NCBI RefSeq assembly: GCF_018143015.1
Contig: NC_054741.1
Location: forward strand, 42,000,092 to 42,064,091
From: Lytechinus variegatus
Taxonomy: Eukaryota > Echinodermata > Echinoidea > Temnopleuroida > Toxopneustidae
Direction of reading: 5' to 3'
DNA length: 64,000 nucleotides
In this document: positions 1-12,817 of the stretch, in pieces
How the letters are laid out: each line of letters starts with the position of its first letter
Numbering within the stretch: the first letter of the stretch is position 1
Position numbers and translations under genes: made by a program
Notes under the pieces: model-generated
The model's database searches: none
The model's input: the letters and a program-made list of their open reading frames with translations, nothing else
What the model was told of the DNA's origin: nothing

Positions 1-625
1 TTATTTAGGAGTGATTGCTTGTCAGCGTTCATTATGAGCAGCTTCTCAGATAAGCACAGGTCACATCTCTTAGACTCGTTGGTGTAAGGATGCGCACGTC
101 GGGCAATCGACCACTTGATGGTGTAGGGTGTATCATGCCGTTTTAGATCCCAGATGAATTTTGATAGCTCCGTGCTGTGTTGATACCTCTCATGTCGGAA
201 GGATAGGAGATGGTTGCTGTACCTCAACTTGAAGGGGGGCTCCGTAAGGCCGATGTAGACCATCGTTTTGCTTGGGCTAGTAACTTCGGCGTTGTAGATG
301 ATGTTAGTAGCCAAGCAGAGTTCCCTTGAAGGGGGCAGAGGTTCTTGTTCCGGCAGTTGCATGTTTTGCTGCTACTGGTTTTCTTGCCTTCTTCCATGTA
401 TAGCTTGTTATGGGCCTTGATGATGCTGGCAACGTTCGGCATGCAGCTGTAACTGACCTTGAGGGTATTCCTGTTGAATATGCGATTCAGTTTTGATTTC
501 TTGGGGAAGTGCTTATCCACAAGCTTCAAGAAGGTGCCACCGATGTTTGTAGCGACGTTCTTGCTGAATGGCGGGTTGAACCAAACAATATTCCTTTGCC
601 TGTTTTTCCTTTTCCGCCTAGGACG
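1..625 (-). mobile_element. Penelope-like retroelement, C-terminal part (broken)
   Basis: Minus-strand reading gives the region after the reverse transcriptase of Penelope-like elements: an IVWFNPPFS block near 590, a SYSCMPN block near 440, then a CNCRNK..CPLQG zinc-knuckle-like segment near 350, followed by GIY-YIG-type endonuclease sequence (a VYIGLTEPPFKLRY-like block near 230-265) running to the window edge. In this family the GIY-YIG nuclease nicks the target DNA to prime reverse transcription. The copy is broken, and the reverse transcriptase itself is not in the window. The family call rests on motif memory; the order of motifs fits well. Confidence 0.75.
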
Positions 626-1194
626 ATCAAAACAAGCGTTACTATGTTACTATGTTACTGTGAAGGGCGCGCATCCTCAGCCAGTCATCATAACAACATG
701 TGTCTGAGGACGCGCTCTCTTCAGTATATACTTCAGTATATCTCTCTCTATATATGTGTTAGAAAGATTACCTAACGATTTGAGTTAAGATTCAACATTA
801 ATTTTCATTTTATTTCCCAAAATCTTTCAGTCAATAATGTTCCTTATATAATTTTGAGTAAGTGTACCAAATATCTCATAAAAATTTTAAAGAAATATAT
901 GATTTTCTTGGAAAAAAACCCACTGGTGATCAATTTCAGATTGAACCGAAAAAATGGTACCCCAAGTCTGCGCACCCATTCACTTTGCACGCGATTCAGG
1001 GCTTTTGATGAAAAAGGCTGCTTTTGAAGACCACCTGAATTGCCCAAAATTCTTTATTTTTCCACCATTTTGAGTCGGATTTTTTAATGAATATATTTCT
1101 ATGTATTGCATGTGTAAAGTCCGTGGTCGTCGCGTATCTTTGTTTACTAGAATCGCGTAGATATGCATATGCGCAGACTAGGGGGCACTTGCCA
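626..1194. other. No gene seen
   Basis: AT-rich sequence with short pyrimidine-rich and TATATA-like stretches around 725-765. I see no coding signal, repeat ends or RNA gene that I can support. Confidence 0.5.
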
Positions 1195-2357
1195 AATATG
1201 TTTAAACTGCTCTGATTAGCCTACAAAATGATATTAATTGTGCAATTGACAATAAGCAAGCTGTTTTCTTATTAATGCTTGACCTCTCATCTGCCTTTGA
1301 TACGGTAGATCACAAAACCTTTTGCAAAGGTTGGCTGACGACTTTGGCCTAGGTAATAATGCTCTTTCCTGGTTCAAATCGTTTCTTAGTAACAGGTCTA
1401 GTCGAGTACACATAAAAAGGGTCACTTTCAAGTGAGAAACCATTGGAATATGGTATACCGCAAGGGTCTATTATCGGGCCTCAGTTGTCACCACTTATGA
1501 TCCTACCAAGCCTGGAGATGCAGCCTGCGCGTATTTTCGCATTTCAAAATGTTTTTCTGACATTCAAAATCGTGGCTTGTTGATAATAAATTGAAATTAA
1601 ATTCTTGTAAAACAGAGTTCTTTGTTGCTGCATCTCCTGCACACCTTGATCGGATCCTTGACCTTTCTTTTTCTGTTAATGACATAGATATTCCATTAAG
1701 GATTTAGGAGTTGTTTTTGATAGTGAAATGAAAATGACCGAACATGTAACATACTTGTGTCGCACTCTCAACTAGCAAATATATAATCTCAATCGCATTA
1801 GAAGTTTCCTGGACAAGGACACGTGTCATAATATCGTTAGGACTCTTGTGCTCTCCAGGCTGGACTATGGTGGTTGCTTGCTGGGGGTATTAGTAAACAG
1901 GATTAAATTGTCAAAAAACACGATTAATCTGTCAAAAACCAAAATGTTGTCATGCTGCCCCTCTTCTAAATGAACTACGTTGGCTACCTGTTTCTGATTA
2001 CATTATCGAATACTTGTTAAAACCTATAAGTCTCTGTCAACCATACTACCTTCTTACATTTCTTCATTATTTCAGCAACAAAGATCTACTTACTCTCTTC
2101 GTTCTACTGCTGCTCCTTCCTATGTATTTCCAAAGTCCAGAAAACAGGCCGGTTTCAACTCCTTTCAATCTCTTGCCCCCCCCCCCCCCGTCTTTGGAAC
2201 AAACTCCCTCCATCTCTTCGAAACCTCTCTTCTCTTAACCTCTTCAAAAAACATCTCAAAACACACTTATATAACTATAAACCATAACTTGTCTTATGCA
2301 ATTAACAGCGCTTTGTATCCTCTGGAAAAAGCGTTATATAAATCCAATTATTATTAA
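1195..2357 (+). mobile_element. CR1/L2-type LINE fragment, degraded
   Basis: Plus-strand translation near 1270-1310 gives [16 protein letters not shown], a hallmark reverse-transcriptase block (family A motif with catalytic Asp). A GIPQGS-like segment follows near 1455. Near 1855-2230 are the LSRLDYGG and LLNELRWLPVSDYI blocks typical of the C-terminus of CR1/L2-type elements. The 3' end reads AAAAAGCGTTATATAAAT and then ATT repeats, as expected for a LINE tail. The frame is interrupted many times and the 5' endonuclease part is absent, so this is a dead, 5'-truncated copy. A run of 12 C near 2178-2189 lies inside it. Confidence 0.8.
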
Positions 2358-3057
2358 ATTGATGTTTATTTTCTGTTATAATGAGATATGTTTTAGTGGA
2401 CTTCAGGAAATGGTCGTAAGCAACAATTATTTTTAAATTTACAACCTGATTTTTTCAAGTGCTCTGTAAAATGTCCCTTTTATGGTCTAAATATCAATCT
2501 TTTCAGCTCACGCTGCTCGGTCGCATTATTTGATTGGTACAGGCCTACTTCTTTATAAATGCTTACAAACCGTCCTTAAAATGCACCTTTAACGAATTGT
2601 ATACTATCATGATTGCCAATTTGTACAGAAAAACACTGTATTTGATTATGTCATATTGTTTAAAATGTACTAATTTTGTTACTTAATTTCCTTCTTTAAT
2701 GTTTAATTGCTTTCACCCAAGAATAATACACACAAAATTTGACCATGTAGGGCTAAATGGTAAAATTACAAGGTGTTCTTGTGTGTATTATCTATTTTTT
2801 TTTTTTGCTTACTGTATTAAGTTATGAAGCCACATTCTTAATGTGGAATGTGCACTAATTGTTTCATAATTCTTAGCTTCTTTGTTAGTTGAATTGTTTT
2901 AAAATAACAGGTTTATAGGTCCTTCTTGACAGTGTTAGTGTTGATAGATGCGTTATCGACTTTCAATATTTCCACATAATTATGAAGGTGTCTTTTTTAC
3001 GTTTTATCTATTTGTTTGATTTCTTTCCTGAAATTAAACCCAAAATAAATATTAACA
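2358..3057. other. No gene seen, AT-rich
   Basis: AT-rich sequence with a poly-T run near 2800. No open frame, splice pattern or repeat boundary could be supported. Confidence 0.5.
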
Positions 3058-3934
3058 AGAGTGTCGCTAAGGCGAGCACATAATACGCCCGTCTGTAACA
3101 CGGAAATATGGAGCTATTGGTCAAGCAAAAAAAGTGGAAGATGGCGACTTCACCTTTAACCTTCTGACCTCAAAATCAATAGAATTGCTAGGAACTATGC
3201 TAGTATCATTCACATCAAACTAAATGAGCCTAGGTTAAGTTAAACTGAAGTTATCGCGTTTACGGGTGCAGAATGGTAAGATGAAAAAACATCACTGTGA
3301 CCTTGACATTTGACCTTAAAATCAATAGGCTTCCTGGGATCAATGCACTAGCATTGTATGAGCCAAGGTTAAGTTCAACTTAAGTTATCGTGTTTATAAG
3401 AAGAGTACAATGAGAGTAGGTCACTGTGACCTTGACCTTTGAACCTCAAAATCAATAGGCTTCCTTGGATCCATGCTAGTATTATACATACAAAATTATA
3501 TGAGCATAGGTTAAGTTAAACTGAAGTTATTGCGTTTACAAGGACTGCAGAAGGGTATAATGAAAATATGTCACTGTGACCTTGATCTTTTGACCTGAAA
3601 ATCAATAGGCTTCCTTGGATCCCTGCTAGTATTATACATACCAAATTATATGAGCCTAGGTTAAGTTAAACTGAAGTTATCGCGTTTACAAGGACTGCAG
3701 AAGGGTACAATGAAAATAGGTAATTGTGACCTTGACCTTTGACTTTTTGACCTCAAAATCAATAAGCTTCCTTGGATCTATGCTAGTATTATACATACTA
3801 AATTATATGAGCCTAGGTGAAGTTAAACTGAAGTTATCGCGTTTACAAGGAAAAGTTAACAGACGGACAGACAGACGGACGGACACCGAGCGTGATACCA
3901 TAATACGTCCCGTCAAGACGGGTGTATAAAAATC
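3058..3934. repeat. Minisatellite-bearing element, copy 1 (CCCGTC ends)
   Basis: Starts near AGAGTGTCGCTAAGGCGAGC and ends near CCCGTCAAGACGGGTGTAT. Between the ends lie about five divergent tandem units of 130-150 bp, each with GTGACCTTGACCTTT, a CAATAGGCTTCC block and a TGAAGTTATCGCGTTTACA block. Just before the right end is a GGACAGAC repeat. Both ends carry a small CCCGTC/GACGGG hairpin motif. A second copy with the same start, core and end lies at 40499-41382. The layout resembles non-autonomous elements with internal minisatellites, as in pearl-type elements of molluscs. No protein is encoded. Confidence 0.8.
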
Positions 3935-4261
3935 AGATCAGTTGCAGTCAGAGATATTCAGCATTTGTGATATGTATTATGACTGATCGTGTTCGATTGT
4001 TCTATGAAAACTTAGTATGAGGGCCAGTTTACATATTCTCTGATGTATATATGCATAACCAAACGTGAGGTTTCGGGTGCAATTAAGCCCCCCCCCCCTT
4101 TTTGTTCATGATGCAGAAAGCGTCGCTAAACAAAAATAAGGAAAAAAGAAAAAAGTGAGAGAACAGGAGAAAGAGCAATATAAAAGAGAAAGAAAAAGTT
4201 ATAAAACGCGAAATAAAGTAGAAAATATTTCGAAAATCTGACATTGATGCTGGAGAGAAGG
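3935..4261. other. No gene seen
   Basis: Short AT-rich spacer with a C-run near 4088-4098 and a purine-rich stretch at 4135-4200. Nothing coding. Confidence 0.45.
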
Positions 4262-4470
4262 GGGATTTTCTGGGGGTACTTGTCCAAGGGTAAGGGGGTA
4301 CTTATGATCAGGGTAATTGTCCTCGGGGGATATTGTCCAAGGGGTAATTGTCCAAGGGGTAATTGTCCTCGGGGGTGATTGTCCGGGGGCAATCGTCCTC
4401 ATGGGGTAATTGTCCGGGGGGGGGGGGTAATTGTTCAGGGGTAGTTGTCCGAGGGGTAATTGTCCTAGAA
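4262..4470. repeat. G-rich minisatellite, GGGGTAATTGTCC unit
   Basis: About ten imperfect units of 14-18 bp built on GGGGTAATTGTCC with variable linkers (AAG, TCGG, GAGG) and one run of 12 or more G. Units sit head to tail. On the minus strand they would read as repeated LPLGQ or TITP peptides, which I take as a by-product of the repeat rather than a gene. Confidence 0.85.
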
Positions 4471-4867
4471 CCATAATTATGTTCATGAAATTTCAACTCT
4501 GTATCATTCTTTTTAGAACATTTATGAGGTACCAAACTTGAATACTGAAATATCAGAAATGTCGCTTTTTGTATGCATTTCCGTAGACTTATATGTATAA
4601 TAATATGCATAATGCAGGCCTTTAGTTGAAAATTAAGAGTAGGTTTTCTCTATCAGCTATGGAAAAAAAATGCTGGAATTTCGAAGCTTACCCCCCCGGC
4701 GATATAATGTTGTATATTGCCTATTTATTGTAAAAAAATCACTATTTTGGATCACCCATTGGATACAAGAGACAAATGGCAGTTCTGCTATACAGTACAG
4801 CCACCTTAATTGATTTGAAACCACTTGAAGAAGAAAGAATAGGCTTTGTTCTACCAGATTCATTATA

Positions 4868-5410
4868 GGCCAAGTCTATCCCAGAAAATTTTTAAATTTG
4901 AATCAATAGAGAAAACTAAAACAAAAAGCATAATACTGAAAATTTCATCAAAATAGGATGTAATACAAACAAAATTATATTTTAAAGTTTCGCTTATTTT
5001 TCACAAAATAGTTATATGCACAATCATATGCAAATTAGAGAGTTGATGATGTCCCTCACTCACTACTTCTTTTGTTTTTTATTGTTTGAATCATAAAACA
5101 TTTCAATTTTTACTGATGTGTCAATTAAGGACCAACTTGACTGAACCATTAAATGTTAAACAATGGTGATTCAATATGTTCAGGTAGAAATATTTTTTTT
5201 GCAGGACAATGAGGAGAAACTTAAGAATATTTCATATTTCATATAATACCATACAAAAGAAATAGTGAGTGATTTCATCAGGTCCCCCATTAGCATACCG
5301 ACCAGGATGAGCATATAACTGTTTTCAGAAATTACGCGAAACTTAAAACTATCATATCTTTATTTTACATTTTTATTCAAATCAACTTTTTGTTGGGGTG
5401 GATTTGTCCG
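4868..5410. mobile_element. Fold-back MITE, copy 1, inside an array unit
   Basis: The flanking array reads GTTCTACCAG..CATTATAG on one side and AAGAAGTGGCACATTGAAGCC on the other, which are consecutive parts of one array unit elsewhere, so this block is an insertion. It has long imperfect terminal inverted repeats: GAAAATTTCATCAAAATAGG near the left and an AACTTTTTGTTGGGGTGGA end on the right. A second copy of the family is at 19711-20250. No coding capacity. Confidence 0.75.
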
Positions 5411-7572
5411 AAGAAGTGGCACATTGAAGCCTACTTTGTACAACCATAATCTCGGGCGGGGGGGGGGGGGGGCTGCCAAAGTCACCCACCTCTTTTGCTA
5501 ATGTAATCATATTACCAATTTATTCGAAAATTCTCAATTTTGGACTCAATATTGAGGCAAAAATACACCCCATTTTAGTGATTTGAAACCACTTATAGAG
5601 GCAAGAGGAGAGTTTGTTCTACCAGCTACATAATAAAGAACGCTGGCGCATTTAACTCCTAGTGTGTTCTAGGGGGCTGTCAGAGTCGCCCCCTATATTA
5701 TGTAAATTGCCCATTTATTGGAAAATTCACCATCTTGGAGTCCCCAGTGAGGCAAATAGGCGTTTCTTATTTAGAGAAAGTCGCTTTTATTCTTCTTGTA
5801 AACCTCTTGTAAAAGAAAGAGTAGGCTTTGCTCTATCAGTTTCGTATAAAGAAGTGCTGGCCCATCGAAGCCTACCCTCTCCAGGGGGCTGTCGACATTA
5901 TTGCATTATTACCAATTTATTAGAAAATTCTCCCATTTTGGAGCCCCCATAGAGGCAAGAAAGAGCGTCTGCCACTTTTACTGCCGTAAAACTACTTAGA
6001 GAGGAAATAATAGGCATTGATGTATCAGCTACAACCCCTTCAGGGGGCAGTCGAAATTACCCCACTTTTTTGCATTATTGCCAATTTATTGGAAAATTCC
6101 CCCATTTTGGAGCACCCATAGAGTCAATAAAGAGCGTCTGCCACTTTTACTGCCGTAAAACTACTAAGAGAGGAAATAATATGCATTGATGTGTCCGCTA
6201 TATATAAGGGAATGCTGGGAAGTAAAAGCCGACCCGCTTCACTGGGCTGTTGAAATCACCTGGCCCTTTTGCAATTAATCCCTATTTATTGGAAAATTGA
6301 CCATTTGGGAGCCCCCATTGAGGCAAAAAGTTGTTTCTGATATATAGTTCTGCTACTTTTACAGCCTTGAAACGACATGAATAGGAAAAGAATAGCTGCA
6401 TTTAAAGAAGTGCTGGCAAATTTAAGTTTATCCCTGTGGGCGGCTGTCAAAGTGACCCCACCATGTTTGCATTATTACCTTATCATTTGAAAATTCACCA
6501 TTTTGGAGCCCCATTGAGGCAATATGCATTCCTGTTGTATAAAACACCCAATTTAATTTTCTTGAAACCACTTAGAGAGGAAAGAGTAGGCTTTCCTCTT
6601 TTAGCTACATATAAAGAATTGCTACGATATCAAAACCTACCCCCCCCATTTCAGGGGGCTGTAGAGGTTACCTCAATCTTTTTACAAATTTAGCCAATTT
6701 ATTGGAAAAGTCGCCATTTGGAGCCCCCATTGGGCGAAAAAGGTGTTTCTGATATATAGTAACGCCACGTCTTCATATGTAGCTCTTTCCTCTCCAAGTA
6801 GTTTCAAGGCTGTAAAAGTAGCAGAACTATATATCAGAAACTACTTTTTGCCTCAATGGGGGCTCCAAAATGGTATTTTTTTTCAATAAATAGGCAATAA
6901 TGCAAAAAGGGTGGGGTGGTTTCAACAGTCCCCTGAAGGGGATATGCTTTTATTTCCAAGCACTTTATTATATATGTAGCTGATAAAGCAAAGCCTATTC
7001 CTTCCTCTCTAAGGTGTTTGAATGCATTGAAAGTGGCAGAATTATATATCACCGACGCTTTTTTGCCTCAATGCGGGCTCCAAAATGGAGAATTTTCCAA
7101 TAAATAGGCCAATAATGCAAAAGGGGTGGGGGTGGTTTCGACAGCCCCCTGAATTGGGTAGGATACGATGGGCCAGCATTTCTTTATATATAGCTGATAG
7201 AGCAAAGTCACTCTTTCCTTTTCAATTAGTTTTAAGGGTAAACGTGGCTTTACCCAAAATAAAAACGCCTTTTAGCCTCAATGGGGGCTCAAAAATTGGG
7301 AATTTTCCAATAAATAGGCAATATACATAATTATGGGGGCGACTTCGACTGCCCCGAGAGGGCTAGGGTTTTATGTACCAGCGCTTCTTTATATGAAACT
7401 GGTAATAATAATGATAGAAATAATGTGACTTGTAAAGTTCCAAATCCTCTCTGTATAGTGCTCAAGGCGCATAAAGAGCGTGGAGTTAAATAAGTTTTCA
7501 GAAGATTTAAAAGTCTTGACATGTCACTAGGAAGGCTATTCCACAAAGTGCGGTAGGATAATAGTTTCATAG

Positions 7573-7644
7573 TTTCAATAGTTTCATAAACTTGGGGGGA
7601 AAGATGATATCATCTTTCCCCCCAAGTTTATGAAACTATTGAAA
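7573..7644. repeat. Perfect 72-bp palindrome
   Basis: Two 36-bp arms meet with no spacer at GATGAT|ATCATC (centre 7608/7609). I checked every base and found no mismatch. It includes GGGGGG/CCCCCC within the arms. It sits in the right arm of the foldback element next to a TAATAATAATGATAG stretch. Confidence 0.95.
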
Positions 7645-7980
7645 TAACAAGGTAACCAGAAGTAGATGAGCGCAAAAACCTGCTTGGTCTGGTAGAACAA
7701 AGTCTACTATTTCCTCTCGGGGGGGGGGGGGGGTTGACTTCAACAGCCCCCCCCCGAGAGGGGTAAGGCCTCAATGTGCTTGCATATTTTTGATGTAGCT
7801 GATAGAGAAAAGCCTACTCTTAACTCTCCAAGTGGTTAAAAAGGGGTAGATAATTGCATTGAATTTTTGACAATAGATTATACATATATTGTACATATTA
7901 GTCTACGGAAATGCATTCAGAAATCAACATTTCTGAAATATGAGTTTGATACCTTTTAAATTTCAGTCAAATGACCTACT

Positions 7981-10900
7981 TACCCCTATAAATAGCACCA
8001 AATTGTTGGAAATTTATTTGGCTTACAATATGACACAAATTGTATGGCAATTGAATGCTTATGTCAAAATCTATGTACAAAAATAAAATATTCTGAAAAT
8101 TTGGCGGTCATTTTGAAAAAAGCGCCCTCACAGGTTAATTTTCAGGATACAGCCTGTTTACCTCATATATTCATATTCAGCGTAAAAAATTGGTCAAGAA
8201 GCACTATTTAAAAATTTCTCCTTCTCCGAGTTGCACCTTGCTCAATTATAACCCGGACTATATCGAATTTGAAGCAGAAACGGAATCAATAAGCACATGC
8301 AAGCTGAATCCTACCCACAAACACGCATCCCCACATATCCACTGTAATATATGTACCTCCACCCTAACCCCATCCCCCCCAAAAAAAAGCACACACTGAC
8401 ACACAGACACAAATATCCAATCACCTGTCCATTACAAGCGGTTCGTGTGACGCTCTAGCAAGCTTTGCGACCATGAAATGGTTAATGAACAGGAGAGTGG
8501 AATATGGAGCTGCCTAAGAGAGGTCTGGTACTAGGCCTAATGTAGGCTAGGCCTGGACAGTGGTGCTGAGTTACGCCTTGCTATGAAAGCAAGGGATTAT
8601 CTCATGTTACAAAGCTTTGGGTTACAGGATTTGTAATATCGTTAATTAACCGTTTTTAAAGACCAGTTCAAAGGTGTCTTCCACAAGCAGCAGCCCGATG
8701 CTGAAATCTGCTTGCGTACTTGAGCGAAAACATGCTATTATGAATTGTGATCACCATACTACTACAACCATGAAAACCACCATCCTTATATAAAGGGCAG
8801 AGGATTTAAAATCAATATTTGGGAAATATTGTGCTACATGCATGTTATAAAAAGAATTGAAAGCAAACACATTCTGTAGGAAAATTCTCAAAACTTTATT
8901 CCACCTCAAAACTCTTGGAGGTAGACAAAAAAAAAACAAATACAAGAAAGAGAAAATTAAAATGGTGAGCAAATAATCTTCCTTAATCTTCAAATCTCAT
9001 TCTAATAAAAAAATGACACAATTGCATCACATACTTCTAACACCAAATAGTGAGCAACTTGGCAACATTGATTGTGCATTATATTCAATTTCAAACTCCA
9101 TCAAATCTTCTTCCATATATTAACACTGATTTAATGTACAGATGGTCAGTAGATATGAAAGAGAATGTAAAAACAGACCAACATTATTTCATTAACATTT
9201 TCAGCTCGGTAGAGCAAGTAGTCATTCATGAATATTCTGTACAACCACCAAAGCCTCTTGGCAAAGCATTCTCTTTCAGATCTACTGACCATCTGTACAT
9301 TACTTTCTTCAAATATACACTGTACATAATAAACCATCTCTTCACTAGTATTTCATGTGATATACAAAGTATTTTCAAATCTAGACTGTTGAAAATAGCT
9401 TTGTTCTTTTCCCTTTCAATGAAGTTACCCTAGACTCTGTAGTGACAGTTTTAACATCTTAAAAGTGCCTGATCATTCCAGCAAAGAAAAAAAAATTCAA
9501 TTAAAAAAATCAATTCCAACTAGTACCCCAGGATCTAGCAAACAATGTGCATCAACAAACAATGCAGACTGATTTTGCATCCTTCAGCAGTAAAAGATCC
9601 ATTCAGGATCAATTAATATTTTGCTTCTTCCTTTGACCGACTCAAATCCCAATCTTTCTTAGACATGCATCCTCAATGTAGTCTCAAACATAAAAAAAAT
9701 CAAAACTGAAGAAACATGGGGAACATTATATAAAAATATGGTTTTAACATTAAACAGGTTGAAAACTATAACTCAAAAGAAAAAAAATCACTTTGTAAAA
9801 TATGTATCCGCCAGAATAAACAAACTTCATAAAAATACCACCATGACTCATGTTATGAATGGTCAACATTCAAAACACATGTAGAGTAACTTCATATAAA
9901 TCCAATAAAAAAAGAAACCGTTTCTATGCTCTTGATATTAAAAAAGGACTACTTATTTCACACTGCACACTGATACAACAGAGCTGTAATTGCATAAAAA
10001 GATGCTCCTTTCAGAAATACCATATCTTGAATTCACACACTATTTTGGAGAAGTAGTTAAAATCTAATATACCTACTTGGGTTGTGTACATTTATGAAAC
10101 TCAATTATAAATGGACTATATAAATTAATGCAAGTTTGAAAAGTTCATGCTTTTCAATCTCACTTCCTGGTACTCTGTTTAAAATTGTAATGTATTTAAA
10201 ACTATGAGACAAAAAATACATCCAATCACTTCATCAGCGTTCATCCAAACTGTCGTAACAGTTATGGTCAAAAAATAAATTTTGAGATCTTTGCATGAAA
10301 GTAATGAAAGTAAAAATGAAAATAAATGAAAGTAAAGGTCCTATTCTTTTCATTACCAGGTACTAAATGTCTTAGCAGCAATTTATTTTAGTTTCTGAGA
10401 TATGAGGGGATTTCAATGTCGATGCCATGCAAATGGTTGATTAAATGTGCGAATCCCATATTGGAATTGTGTACTCTAGCAAAACAAACAACAGCTGCGC
10501 ACACTTAATAATATGCAAATGCGGGGTCAGCCAAGCCGACTGCGCATGAGGATGACTGTATAAATTATCATCCCCAAGGTGAGTTTTATACAGGCCCACA
10601 AGCCCTTATACCACTCCGAGGTCTTGGCCGGGGGGGGGGGGGGGGGGGGGGGTGATAGAAGGGTCCATGTGAAAAGCATCGAGGGAGTGATGATTTTTCA
10701 TTGTCAACCAAATACAGAGCAGTCCTTATTTGTTTTATATACCTCATTGTTAACATAAAACTCTAGCCCCAATCAATTAATTTTACGACCACTAGTGTAA
10801 CTTTAGTCTCAACTTGATTTGATAAATCACTTTAATTCTAATTTAAACGAGCTGCAATTTGCTGCTGGCCTGGACACCGACATATCCAGTTGGCCAGTGC

Positions 10901-11463
10901 GCTGCTGGCTGCAAGAACAAAACTGAGCAGCAACAGCGCACCAAAGCAGGGGTGTTTCCGTGGCTTATTATAATCACTCGCGGGCGGGTTCGCAATCAGG
11001 TTCTAATGGTGTCTTCAATGGGACAAACATGCTGGGAAAATAAAATGTACTCGACTACTTATTTAAACATAACAAAAACAAGCAAATCAGCCATGTGGCT
11101 CAACTATCTTAGAATACATCCGGACTTCTACTGTGTCTTGTACAAGGACTCCGAGTCGGAATTTGCCATATCTGCCACATCTATATTACATTGCCATTCC
11201 CATATGCGGACATGCCTGCATGCAATGGCCCCAAGGCGGGACCCGGCTGCGGTCGGACACAACATGCATCGGTAGCATGGAGCAAGCTAACGTGAGTCGA
11301 GCCGAGTTAGATCTCACGTTACAGTGCCAGTCAGTCCGCAGCTCGTCCGAAAGTATTTTATTTAGTGGTATGCATAGCCAGCCATCCGTGGTTTAATGCA
11401 TATATACAGTGGTGTATCGTGGGGCAGCCAGTTAGCTCGAGCCAGTCAGATGCGCATGTAGAA
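7981..11463. other. No supported gene; AT-rich, with a 23-G run
   Basis: Mostly AT-rich non-coding DNA. There is an AATAAA-type signal on the minus strand near 8896 (TTTATT on the plus strand), a CA-rich stretch at 8325-8410, and a run of 23 G at 10630-10652. A 127-codon open frame (9050-9433) and a 138-codon one (10859-11275) show no domain, splice support or coding-like composition, so I do not call them genes. The block could include a long 3' UTR of an unseen minus-strand gene. Confidence 0.4.
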
Positions 11464-12421
11464 TAACAAGTGGAATGCCTCTGGCCGTCTCACCTGCATC
11501 ACGCGGTTCAATATAGCAGCAGTGCTCACTTTGAATACTACTCTAACTCACACAAGATGTTCAGTGATACATGGTTACTCTTATTTCCCTTTTTATGAAC
11601 TAGACCAATAAACTTACAGAGATATGATGGTTATTCAACAAAAAACCCCAACATGGCCAAAGTTCATTGACCTTACATGACCTTTGACCTTGATCATGTG
11701 ACCTGAAACTCGAACAGGATGTTCAGTGATACTTGATTACTCTTATGTACAAGTTTCATGAATCAGATCCATAAACTTTCAAAGTTATGATGGTAATTCA
11801 ATAGATACACCCAATTCGGCCAAAGTTCATTGACCTTTGACCTTGGTCATGTGACCTGAAACGCGCACAGGATGTTCAGTGATGCTTGATTACTATTATG
11901 TCCAAGTTTCATGAATCAGATCCATATACTTTCAAAGTTATGATGGGAATTCAACAGATATCCCCAATTCGGCCAAAGTTCATTGACCCGAAATGACCTT
12001 TGACCTTGGTCATGTGACGTGAATCTCATGCAGGATGTTCAGTGATACTTGATTAACCTTATGCCCAAGTTTCATGAACTAGGTCCATATATTTTCTAAG
12101 TTATGATGAGATTTCAAAAACTTAACCTCAGGTTAAGATTTCGATGTTGATTCCTCCAACATGGTCTAAGTTCATTGACCCTAAATGACCTTTGACCTTG
12201 GTCATGTGACATGAAACTCTAATAGGATGTTCAGTAATACTTGAATAACCTTATGGCCAAGTTTTATTAACTAGGTCCATATACTTTCTAAGTTATGACA
12301 TCATTTCAAAAACTTAACCTCAGGTTAAGATTTGATGTTGACGCCGTCGCCGCCGCCGTCGCCGCCGCCGTCGGAAAAGCGGCGCCTATAGTCTCACTTT
12401 GCTTCGCAGGTGAGACAAAAA
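11464..12421. repeat. Minisatellite element with GTCTCACC/GGTGAGAC ends, copy A
   Basis: Left end AAGTGGAATGCCTCTGGCCG followed by TCTCACCTGC; right end GCAGGTGAGACAAAAA, so the two tips are inverted relative to each other. Inside are about five units of 155-195 bp with GTTCAGTGATACTTGATTA, CAAGTTTCATGAA, GGCCAAAGTTCATTGACC and TGACCTTTGACCTTGGTCA blocks. A GCCGTCGCCGCC trinucleotide stretch precedes the right end. The same element recurs at 20511-21456, which fixes both boundaries. Confidence 0.85.
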
Positions 12422-12817
12422 CTTGTGGTCCCGCCCTCAGGGGTTAGGTGTACTCTCAGAGCAGTTAATAAAAAATTGACAAGTTAGACAAACCCCTGAC
12501 ACAGACTGACGAAATAGCACTGAGTCACAGGATGCAGATTAGACCAATCAGTGATAACAATCTTACTATAAGGTATACAATAAATTCATCTGCATCTCTC
12601 TGATTCTAAAATCTATATCACATGAAAGTGAAGGAATATGATATGAACTTTTTCTTTAAAAAACTATATTTGAAAATATGTCATACTTTTAGGGCAGTGA
12701 ATATTATTAACTTTATGTCACAAAATGAATTCATATTAAGGAAAAGCATTTTTCTACGATAATGCTCATATACATGGACATGTAAAAGGAATTGTGATTT
12801 TCTTACAATGTATCTAT
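12422..12817. other. No gene seen
   Basis: AT-rich spacer between two repeats, without open frames or signals I can support. Confidence 0.45.

Larger units (their letters stand above)
4516..7980. mobile_element. Foldback-type element with array-filled inverted arms
   Basis: The left edge (GCATTTCCGTAGACTTATATG near 4576) returns inverted near 7905. Inside, the left arm is a tandem array of roughly 200-230 bp units in plus orientation up to about 6765: GCATTATT.CCAATTTATTGGAAAATT, TTTTGGAGCCCCCATTGAGGCAA, CTTAGAGAGGAAAGAGTAGGC, GTGCTGGC and GGGGGCTGT blocks. The right arm (about 6770-7850) holds the same units inverted. No transposase is visible. The architecture matches foldback elements (P-superfamily Galileo is one known case), but superfamily assignment is inference. 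A MITE (4868-5410) splits one unit and a 72-bp palindrome lies in the right arm. Confidence 0.7.

Noticed and set aside
4262-4470. Possible CRISPR-like array
   Set aside because: Repeat units are head-to-tail, variable in length and lack unique spacers; the genome is animal.
4126-4610. Minus-strand frames with LPLGQ and TITP repeats
   Set aside because: They translate the GGGGTAATTGTCC minisatellite and extend into simple sequence; no start, domain or splice support.
9050-9433. A 127-codon open frame
   Set aside because: AT-driven composition, no domain and no splice or context support.
10859-11275. A 138-codon open frame
   Set aside because: Mixed composition with no recognisable motif; lies in sequence with no other gene signal.
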